In this document: positions 22,630 to 28,594 of the stretch, piece after piece
How positions within the stretch are numbered: position 1 is the stretch's first letter
How the letters are laid out: every line of letters begins with the position of its first letter
Assembly: GCA_964420325.1 (NCBI GenBank)
Contig: CAYQSU010000044.1
Span: 1 to 28,594, forward strand
Length of the DNA: 28,594 nt
Direction: 5' to 3'
DNA from: CAYQSU01 sp964420325
Lineage (GTDB): Bacteria; Pseudomonadota; Alphaproteobacteria; Rhodospirillales; Defluviicoccaceae
Translations under genes and position numbers: made by a program
The notes under the pieces: model-generated
The model's input: the letters and a program-made list of their open reading frames with translations, nothing else
What the model was told of the DNA's origin: nothing
The model's database searches: none

Positions 22630-24162
22630 TCAGGCTCTGCCGGTCTTTTCGCGCCGCCGCTGAACCGAAGAGGGCACACCAAGCGCCTCGCGATACTTGG
22701 CCACCGTTCGCCTGGCAACGACTATGCCCTCCCTCTCAAGGATCTCGACGATCGCGTCATCCGTAAGTACTTGGGACGGCGGCTCTGCATCGATCACCTC
22801 CCTGATGCGGTGGCGCACCCATTCCGCCGAGTGGCTCGCGACGCCCGGGGCGCCTCCAACGGCCTGGCTGAAGAAATACTTGAGCTCGTAGATTCCCCGC
22901 GGCGACGACAGGTACTTGTTGGACGTAACACGGCTGATCGTGCTCTCGTGCAGTCCAACCTCCTCTGCGATATCCCTGAGCACCAGCGGACGAAGCGCCT
23001 GTACTCCTCTTAAGAAGAAATCCTCTTGTTGCCGGATTATCTCGATAGACACTTTCAGAATTGTCGACGCACGTTGGTTTAGCGCCTTGACAAGCCAGTT
23101 CGCTGACTGGAGGCATTCATTTATGTATGCTCTTTCTTCTTTGCGCATTGGAGACCGCGTTATACGCGCATAGTATGAGCTATTGACAAGAATGCGCGGC
23201 AAGGTCTCACTGTTGAGCTCGACAATCCAGCCGCCGCGAGGATGCGGGCGCATGAGTATATCCGGGATGATGGGCTGTATTACTGTATTGTCATATGCAA
23301 GCGCCGGTTTCGGGTTCAGCGAGCGTATTTCTTCAAGTTTTGAAAAGATCACCTCGGCATCCACGCCGCACATCCGCGTCAACGTGGCCAGGTCCCGTTT
23401 CGCCAGGAGGTCGAGGTTATCGAGCAATAGACGCATGACGGGGTCCAACCGCCCGCGCTCTCTAAGCTGCAACATCAAACATTCTGCCAGGTTACGGGCG
23501 AAAATGCCTGGAGGATCGAAATTCTGAAGCCTGTGCAGGACTTTCTCTGCACGCTCAACTGGACAGGAAAGAGCTAAGGATACAGACTCCAGGTCGTCTG
23601 ACAGGTATCCTGACTCATCAAGTAATTCAGTTAGATAACATCCAATCAAACGATCAATGGGGTCTCTCAACTCAATGCTGATCTGTTCTAGAATATGGTC
23701 ACGCAGTGACTTATGCTCTCGGACGACGTACTCTCCTATCTGCTCGTTTTCTCCGCGGTCGCGCCCTGCGCTTAGCCAGGTCTCCCCGCCGCTTGTTCCG
23801 ACCGCCAAGGCGGCCTCCGCTTGACCGGCAGACGCATCCGTGTCGAACAGGTCGTCCGTGTCGACATCCAGAGCGTTCGTGGTGGCGAACCCCGCCTCGT
23901 CGGAAACGGCGTGATCGACCGCCGGCTGGGTCGCGCCGCGCTCGCTTTCGGCGTTGGCCGCAGCGGACTCGTCGCCGACGGGGTCGGCTCCTGTCGTCTC
24001 CGCGTCGTCACGCTCCAGAAGAGGATTCTGTTCCAGGTACTGCTCGACGTACGGCCCGAGCTCGATGTTCGAGAGCTGCAGAAGCTTGATCGCCTGCTGC
24101 AGTTGCGGCGTCATCACGAGCGTTTGCGATTGGCGAAGATCGAGGCGTGGTGTCAGCGCCAT
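22630..24162 (-). CDS. rpoN: RNA polymerase sigma-54 factor
   Basis: A 510-residue sigma factor that directs polymerase to the -24/-12 promoters found in this window. The N-terminal Gln/Leu-rich region I (LRQSQTLVMTPQLQQAIKLLQ) is complete. An acidic region II follows (about 50-120). The C-terminal RpoN box ARRTVAKYRE lies at 483-492. The start is ATG 24162, with a weak ribosome site. It follows lptB after a 32-base gap, the common alphaproteobacterial order. The central part of the gene (about 22,940-23,770) is distinctly AT-richer than either end and than the nif genes: sampled 60-base lines hold 42-48 percent GC, against about 60 percent near the 5' end. It is convergent with the nif cluster. 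Confidence 0.98.
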   Translation of the reverse strand: MALTPRLDLRQSQTLVMTPQLQQAIKLLQLSNIELGPYVEQYLEQNPLLERDDAETTGADPVGDESAAANAESERGATQPAVDHAVSDEAGFATTNALDVDTDDLFDTDASAGQAEAALAVGTSGGETWLSAGRDRGENEQIGEYVVREHKSLRDHILEQISIELRDPIDRLIGCYLTELLDESGYLSDDLESVSLALSCPVERAEKVLHRLQNFDPPGIFARNLAECLMLQLRERGRLDPVMRLLLDNLDLLAKRDLATLTRMCGVDAEVIFSKLEEIRSLNPKPALAYDNTVIQPIIPDILMRPHPRGGWIVELNSETLPRILVNSSYYARITRSPMRKEERAYINECLQSANWLVKALNQRASTILKVSIEIIRQQEDFFLRGVQALRPLVLRDIAEEVGLHESTISRVTSNKYLSSPRGIYELKYFFSQAVGGAPGVASHSAEWVRHRIREVIDAEPPSQVLTDDAIVEILEREGIVVARRTVAKYREALGVPSSVQRRREKTGRA

Positions 24163-24194
24163 TTCGGGAAACAGTCGAGGTTGGGAGCGGAAAC

Positions 24195-24998
24195 CTACAA
24201 ACGAAAACGTTCTCCGAGGTACACGCGTCTGACCTCTGCGTTGGTGACAACGTCGTCCGGCGTGCCCTCCATCAGCAGCATGCCATCGTGAATGATGTAA
24301 GCCCGATCGATGACGTCGAGGGTCTCCCGGACGTTGTGGTCCGTAATCAGCACGCCGATCCCGCGATCCTTGAGATGAGCGACCAGTGCGCGAATGTCCC
24401 CGACCGCAATCGGGTCAATGCCGGCAAAAGGCTCGTCAAGCAGCACGAAATGAGGATTGGATGCGAGGGTTCGAGCTATTTCAACACGGCGCCGCTCGCC
24501 ACCAGACAAAGCCAAAGATGGCGTTCGCCGGAGGTGCGTTATGGAAAATTCCGCGAGAAGAGCTTCAAGGATAGCTTCTCGGCGTTCCTTTGACTCTTCG
24601 ACCACCTCGAGAACCGTACGGATGTTGTCTTCCACCGACAGCCCTCGAAAAATGGACGCCTCTTGTGGCAGGTAACCGATGCCGAGACGCGCGCGCCGAT
24701 ACATGGGGAGTCCGGTGATGTCCATTCCATTGAGAACGACCGTTCCATGATCGGGCTCGATCAGCCCGATAATCATGTAGAAACAGGTTGTCTTGCCCGC
24801 GCCATTGGGACCCAGGAGACCGACCACCTCTCCCCTATGGAGCGCCAAGCTCATCCCGCGGACGATGGGCCGCTTCTTGAAGCGCTTGCCGATCTCAATG
24901 ACATAGAGGCCCCCCGTACCGGCCAGCGCATGCGGCCCGTTCGTTGAGCCGGCCAGCGGTCGCACCGAGGACCTGCCTTCTTGCGGATCTACGAGCAC
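24195..24998 (-). CDS. lptB: LptB, LPS export ABC transporter ATPase
   Basis: A 267-residue ABC ATPase that drives lipopolysaccharide transport from the inner membrane with LptFG. Walker A is GPNGAGKTT, the signature is LSGGERRR and Walker B is FVLLDEPFAGIDP, followed by the switch His in LITDHNV. The frame opens at GTG 24998. The first 30 residues are a variable extension before the core (YVIEIGKRFKKRPIVRG), and no strong ribosome site is visible, so the start is uncertain. It sits between lptA and rpoN in one direction, probably one transcript. Confidence 0.95.
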   Translation of the reverse strand: MLVDPQEGRSSVRPLAGSTNGPHALAGTGGLYVIEIGKRFKKRPIVRGMSLALHRGEVVGLLGPNGAGKTTCFYMIIGLIEPDHGTVVLNGMDITGLPMYRRARLGIGYLPQEASIFRGLSVEDNIRTVLEVVEESKERREAILEALLAEFSITHLRRTPSLALSGGERRRVEIARTLASNPHFVLLDEPFAGIDPIAVGDIRALVAHLKDRGIGVLITDHNVRETLDVIDRAYIIHDGMLLMEGTPDDVVTNAEVRRVYLGERFRL

Positions 24999-25031
24999 GA
25001 GCGACGATACGCCATCGAAACACCACCGGCA

Positions 25032-25865
25032 CTATTCATGGCTCTTCTCCTCCGGACGGATCAAGCCTCCGACCCGTTCGTTCGACGAGTCCTGCCCGGG
25101 GCACGCGAGGAGTCTGCTCACGCCCGTGGTGAGATCGACTTCCGCCCGGCAGCCATTGATCTGGTTGGGACCGCGACTTATTCGAACCTGACCCATCAGC
25201 GAGACAACGCCCGCATTCGCCCTGTAGATGCCTCGTTGCGCTTGCAACCGCTCCTCGCGGGTGACCACACCGACGTCGTCGAACGCGTCCACCCGCTCGA
25301 TGACAGTTTCTCCGGATGGGTTCTGGCCGAAATAGGCCACCAGGACGTCGGCGCTCACCCCCCTGTCGCTCGCCGAGGCCCTGGCGTTCCCTCTCGCGAT
25401 CAGCATCTCGCTTTTTTCCCAGTACTCGATCTGTTGCTCGGCGCTGATCTCGGCCTCGGGGCCAACCAGGGTCACGCGCTCCCCGCCACTGATCAGCACC
25501 AGCACGGCGTTATCGACGTCATAGGCTGCCTTCTCGGCATAGGCTCGATGCTTCGGCGACGAGATCTCCACCCGGCCCTCGGCGTCCAGGCGCCAGATCT
25601 CCGTGCGTCCTTGCGGCGTTTCCCGATAATGCGCGCGCAGCGTGTCGGCTTTGACGGCGATGTCGCCGCGAACCGCCATGGCATCGCCGCGAGCCGTGAT
25701 CACGGACTCGCGTCGTAGCCACTCGATGCCGTCCTGAGCGCTGATCTCGATCGGCGAAGTCGACTCGCCGAGTCCAAGGTCCTGAGCCGACACCGACGAG
25801 CACTGCCACCCCGCCACCAGAGCCAGGCCCAGCACCAGTCCGGCGAACAGTCCAAGGCGGCTCAT
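25032..25865 (-). CDS. lptA: LptA, periplasmic LPS transport protein
   Basis: A 277-residue protein of the LptA/OstA type that bridges LPS between LptC and the outer membrane. A signal peptide covers about the first 27 residues (hydrophobic LGLFAGLVLGLALVAG, then SVSA as a probable cleavage site). The mature part consists of beta-rich OstA repeats, including ISAQDGIEWLRRESVITARGDA and later MLIARGNARAS. ATG 25865 overlaps the lptC stop (ATGA), so translation is coupled. Identity rests on both sequence character and its position between lptC and lptB. Confidence 0.92.
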   Translation of the reverse strand: MSRLGLFAGLVLGLALVAGWQCSSVSAQDLGLGESTSPIEISAQDGIEWLRRESVITARGDAMAVRGDIAVKADTLRAHYRETPQGRTEIWRLDAEGRVEISSPKHRAYAEKAAYDVDNAVLVLISGGERVTLVGPEAEISAEQQIEYWEKSEMLIARGNARASASDRGVSADVLVAYFGQNPSGETVIERVDAFDDVGVVTREERLQAQRGIYRANAGVVSLMGQVRISRGPNQINGCRAEVDLTTGVSRLLACPGQDSSNERVGGLIRPEEKSHE

Positions 25866-26590
25866 TGAGCTCGCCTCTCCGCTTCGGGATAGATGACCAT
25901 GCGTGCGGCGCCGTCGAGCCGGATGACGTTCCCTTCGTCACTGAGACGGTAGCCCTCGGCCTCGAGTTCGCCGAGCGGTCCATGGCCCTCGATCCGCGAG
26001 CGGCCGGAGACGACACGCTCATCGAGATCGAGTTTGGCCTCATCCGTAAGAAACTCGTGACCGGAATCATGGAATAGCCGGACCGAGCCCGAGAGGTCCA
26101 ACGCCTTGGCGTCGACCCTGTAGGTGCCTCGCTCGGCGGCCACGACCACCCACGACCCGCTGTCGAGCGCCATGTCCGCCGCCAGCGTCTCCAGTTCGAC
26201 CTCGGTGCCTTCGGGAACCAGGTTCCGCACCGATTGGGCCGTGATCGTGTACGGTCGATTGCTGCCGTCCGTACCGACGAAGCGCGCCTTGACCATGCTG
26301 AGGTCATCGGCCGCGATCTCCACGTCGGCGAAGCCGACCCGGAACTGCCCCCGAATCGAAGAGAAATGTGGCCACGCCAGCACCATGCCGAGCAGCGCCA
26401 CCGCTGTCGCCGGCAGGACGATCTTCATCAGCCGCACGAACCGGGATCGCCCGCTGACGCTTCCGTTCCGAACGCCTGAGCGGACCCTCGACCCTCCTGA
26501 CGCCGCGATCGCGGCCAGCGGCGGCCACCTCTCGGAGGGAGCCCGCTCCTCCGGCGTCCGTCGGCGATGGTCGGATCCCGGTTCGAGCAC
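25862..26590 (-). CDS. lptC: LptC, LPS export system membrane-anchored protein
   Basis: A protein of about 242 residues with an Arg-rich cytoplasmic N-terminus, one transmembrane helix (IVLPATAVALLGMVLAW) and a periplasmic domain with LptC-type strands (KARFVGTDGSNRPYTITAQSV). LptC docks LPS from LptBFG onto LptA. GTG 26590 is preferred: it lies just after the kdsD stop and has GGGAG at a good distance. GTG 26608, in the same frame, would overlap kdsD and has no ribosome site. The sequence is weakly conserved, as usual for LptC, and the neighbours support the call. Confidence 0.9.
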   Translation of the reverse strand: MLEPGSDHRRRTPEERAPSERWPPLAAIAASGGSRVRSGVRNGSVSGRSRFVRLMKIVLPATAVALLGMVLAWPHFSSIRGQFRVGFADVEIAADDLSMVKARFVGTDGSNRPYTITAQSVRNLVPEGTEVELETLAADMALDSGSWVVVAAERGTYRVDAKALDLSGSVRLFHDSGHEFLTDEAKLDLDERVVSGRSRIEGHGPLGELEAEGYRLSDEGNVIRLDGAARMVIYPEAERRAQ

Positions 26591-26591
26591 C

Positions 26592-27590
26592 CTAGGCCAC
26601 TCCCGCACGGAGACAGTCGTGAACGTGGATGATGCCGATCGGACGGCCGTCTTCGACCACGAAAAGATTGGTGATCCCTCTCGAGTTCATCAGTCCCAGC
26701 ACTTCGCTGACGAGGATGTCGGGGCCGACCACCTTCGGTTCCACCGTCATGACCTCGGTCGCCGGTCGACTGGTCAGGTCGGCACTCATGTGCCGCCGCA
26801 GGTCGCCGTCGGTGATCATCCCTTGGAGCGTTCCCGCCTCGTCGACCACGCCCACGCAACCGAACCCTTTCGCCGTCATCGTGATCAGGACGTCCGCCAT
26901 CTTCGTCCTGCGATCGACCAGCGGCAGGGCACTCCCCGAGTGCATGATCTCCCTTACCCTGAGAAGACGCTTTCCGAGCCGCCCGCCGGGGTGGAGGACC
27001 TTGAAATCGCTCGACGAGAATCCCCGTCGCTCGAGAAGCGAGACGGCGATCGCGTCGCCCAGCGCCAGCATGACCGTGGTCGACGTCGTCGGCGCGAGCC
27101 CCATGGGGCAGGCCTCGGCGATGGCGGGCAGGACGAGGGCTGCGTCCGCCGTCTTCGCCAGCGTGCTGTCCCGCCTGCCGGTGATCGCGATCAGCGGAAT
27201 GCCGAATCGCTTTCCGTAGGTCAGGAGGTCCGACAACTCGGGCGTCTCGCCGGAATTGGAGAGCGCCAGAATCACGTCGCGCTCGGTGATCATGCCGAGA
27301 TCACCGTGGCTTGCTTCCGCAGGATGGACGAAAAACGCCGGCGTTCCGGTTGACGCCAAGGTCGCCGCGATCTTGCGCGCGACATGGCCACTCTTGCCCA
27401 TGCCGGTGACGACCACGCGACCTTCCATGCGCTCGATCACCTCAAGAGCGCCGACGAACATCTCGTCCAGGGAATCGGCCATCGCCTGCAGGCCCGCGAC
27501 CTCCGCCAGGAGGACGCGCCGGGCCGCGGCCAGAAGCGGATCGACCGGTTGCGACGAGGATGCTCGCGCTTGCATCGTGGCCATTGTCAC
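26592..27590 (-). CDS. kdsD: Arabinose-5-phosphate isomerase (KdsD/KpsF family)
   Basis: A 332-residue sugar isomerase converting ribulose 5-phosphate to arabinose 5-phosphate, the first step to KDO of lipopolysaccharide. The SIS domain (about 45-185) has VVVTGMGKSGHVARKIAATL and the HPAEASHGDLGM block. Two CBS domains follow (about 215-330: one starting near LRVREIMHSG, one near ATEVMTVEP). The frame begins with GTG 27590, which has AGGA five bases upstream; ATG 27584 is a close alternative. It is the first gene of kdsD-lptC-lptA-lptB-rpoN. Confidence 0.95.
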   Translation of the reverse strand: MTMATMQARASSSQPVDPLLAAARRVLLAEVAGLQAMADSLDEMFVGALEVIERMEGRVVVTGMGKSGHVARKIAATLASTGTPAFFVHPAEASHGDLGMITERDVILALSNSGETPELSDLLTYGKRFGIPLIAITGRRDSTLAKTADAALVLPAIAEACPMGLAPTTSTTVMLALGDAIAVSLLERRGFSSSDFKVLHPGGRLGKRLLRVREIMHSGSALPLVDRRTKMADVLITMTAKGFGCVGVVDEAGTLQGMITDGDLRRHMSADLTSRPATEVMTVEPKVVGPDILVSEVLGLMNSRGITNLFVVEDGRPIGIIHVHDCLRAGVA

Positions 27591-27811
27591 CCAGTTCCTG
27601 TCTCAGCGGCCATCGAGGTGTTCGAGCCCTCGGCCCGCCTCGTTTCGCGGTCGGCGGCGGCTGCCATGCCTCCCGGCGTTGCACGCTGGCCGAAGCAAAA
27701 AGCATGCCGCTTGGTGCGGATTGTGCAGCGCGAAGGAGCGCCGGTCAACCGGGTCGTCGCGTCGGGTGCCGCCCACGACCGGCGATCACAGCTCAGCGCA
27801 AATCGGTGACG

Positions 27812-28471
27812 TCAGTGGGCAAAAACGTCGACGGTGTCCCATCCTTCGAGATCCAGACGGGCCCGACACGGGACAAAAGAGAAGCACGACGCCGCAAGCT
27901 TCGTACGCCCTTCGCGAGACAATATCGAGTCTAGTCGATCTCTGAGGCGGTGAAGATAAAGGACATCCTGCGCAGCGTAATGAATTTGTTCATCGGACAA
28001 GTTTTCTGTGCCCCAGTCCGATGACTGCTGTTCTTTCGATAGTTCGTGACTCAGCAGTTCTCGACAGAGGTCCTTGAGGCCATGTCGATCCGTGTAGGTG
28101 CGCGCGAGCTTCGATGCAATCTTGGTGCAGTAGATCGGCGAGCACGTCACACCGAGATAACGCATCAACATGGCGACATCGAACCGAGCGAAGTGGAAAA
28201 TCTTCGTCACGGATTCGTCCTGGAGAATCGCGCTCAGGTTCGGCGCGCGACGGCTCGGCCCGGCCGGGACCTCGGACTCGACAAACCTCGAGTGGCGAAA
28301 CTGGACGAGATGGCAGGGGCCGACGCCGCCATACAGTTGCACGAGGCACAGACGGTCGCGATGCGGAGCCAGTCCCATCGTCTCGGTGTCGACGGCAACA
28401 GCGTTGCCAAGGCTCACCCCCTGAGGGAGATCGTCCTGGTGCAACTCGTAAGCAATGCTGCCGACGGCCAC
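27812..28471 (-). CDS. Ribonuclease D-like 3'-5' exonuclease
   Basis: A 219-residue protein consisting only of a DEDDy exonuclease domain. Exo I is AVDTETMGL, Exo II is IFHFARFDVAML and Exo III is HYAAQDVLYL with the catalytic Tyr/Asp. The HRDC domains of full ribonuclease D are absent, so this is the short form often found before kdsD-lptC in alphaproteobacteria. It probably trims structured RNAs. GTG 28471 is the start, with AGAGG nine bases upstream. The tRNA-Leu gene lies 36 bases upstream on the same strand. The 221-base gap to kdsD holds no evident feature. Confidence 0.9.
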   Translation of the reverse strand: MAVGSIAYELHQDDLPQGVSLGNAVAVDTETMGLAPHRDRLCLVQLYGGVGPCHLVQFRHSRFVESEVPAGPSRRAPNLSAILQDESVTKIFHFARFDVAMLMRYLGVTCSPIYCTKIASKLARTYTDRHGLKDLCRELLSHELSKEQQSSDWGTENLSDEQIHYAAQDVLYLHRLRDRLDSILSREGRTKLAASCFSFVPCRARLDLEGWDTVDVFAH

Positions 28472-28507
28472 TCAGATCGCCTCTGGCAACCTGCGCCATG
28501 GTCGGGC

Positions 28508-28594
28508 TGGTGCCCAGGAGAAGACTCGAACTTCCACGGCCTTGCGGCCACAGGTACCTGAAACCTGCGCGTCTGCCAATTCCGCCACCTGGGC
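28508..28594 (-). tRNA. tRNA-Leu (CAG anticodon), CCA encoded
   Basis: Read on the minus strand, the 7-bp acceptor stem GCCCAGG/CCTGGGC closes exactly at the window edge. The anticodon stem CAGGT/ACCTG encloses a seven-base loop TTCAGGT, giving anticodon CAG (reads CUG). A long variable arm (GGCC...GGCC) identifies a class II tRNA, and the T loop TTCGAGT is normal. Discriminator A is followed by an encoded CCA. The gene appears complete at 87 bases, though its promoter lies beyond the window. Confidence 0.95.

Noticed and set aside
28508..28594. tRNA-Leu as the attachment site of a nif island
   Set aside because: Housekeeping genes rnd-like to rpoN separate it from the nif cluster, there is no integrase, and no repeat of its 3' end was noticed in the window.

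Overview
This window is a nearly complete molybdenum nitrogenase (nif) gene cluster in a GC-rich bacterium, most likely an alphaproteobacterium, possibly Rhodospirillales-like. Three things support this. NifA carries the C-x11-C-x19-C-x4-C signature of oxygen-sensitive alpha/betaproteobacterial NifA proteins. The right flank has the typical alphaproteobacterial order rnd-like, kdsD, lptC, lptA, lptB, rpoN. The nif genes are split into several sigma-54/NifA transcription units. No species can be named from the sequence alone.

Layout. Positions 1-484 hold a 10-bp periodic repeat array and a ParD-like antitoxin gene with no recognisable toxin. A minus-strand gene (594-1472) encodes an unusual fusion of a plant-type [2Fe-2S] ferredoxin to a ferritin/rubrerythrin-like domain, and it diverges from nifA (1999-3630). 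Then, all on the plus strand, come nifB, a 2[4Fe-4S] ferredoxin, nifZ and nifT (3797-6067); nifH, D, K, E, N, X, a NifX-associated protein, a second ferredoxin and nifQ (6627-15391); and iscA(nif), nifU, nifS, nifV, nifW, a single-chain fused NfnAB-type flavoprotein and a rubrerythrin-like protein (15507-22506). Convergent to these on the minus strand is the envelope/sigma-54 locus: rnd-like, kdsD, lptC, lptA, lptB, rpoN (28471 down to 22630). A complete tRNA-Leu(CAG) gene with encoded CCA lies at the right edge.

Regulation is readable. Five -24/-12 promoters with GG-N10-GC spacing precede the ferredoxin-ferritin fusion, nifA, nifB, nifH and iscA. TGT-N10-ACA NifA sites lie upstream: one shared by the divergent pair, two in tandem for nifB, one for nifH, and one for iscA inside the end of nifQ. 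A full-consensus IHF site lies between the UAS and promoter of iscA. The regulator (nifA), its sigma factor (rpoN) and its targets are therefore within 24 kb.

How the genes work together. NifU, NifS and IscA supply Fe-S clusters; NifB makes NifB-co; NifQ supplies Mo and NifV homocitrate; NifE, NifN, NifX and the NifX-associated protein mature FeMo-co; NifZ and NifW help MoFe protein maturation; NifH, NifD and NifK are the enzyme. No fixABCX, rnf, nifF or draTG genes are in the window. Instead the cluster contains a fused NfnAB homologue that could make low-potential ferredoxin from NADPH, plus two non-haem iron (ferritin-fold) proteins, one at each end, that may protect against oxygen or peroxide. 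These accessory genes are the least standard part of the locus.
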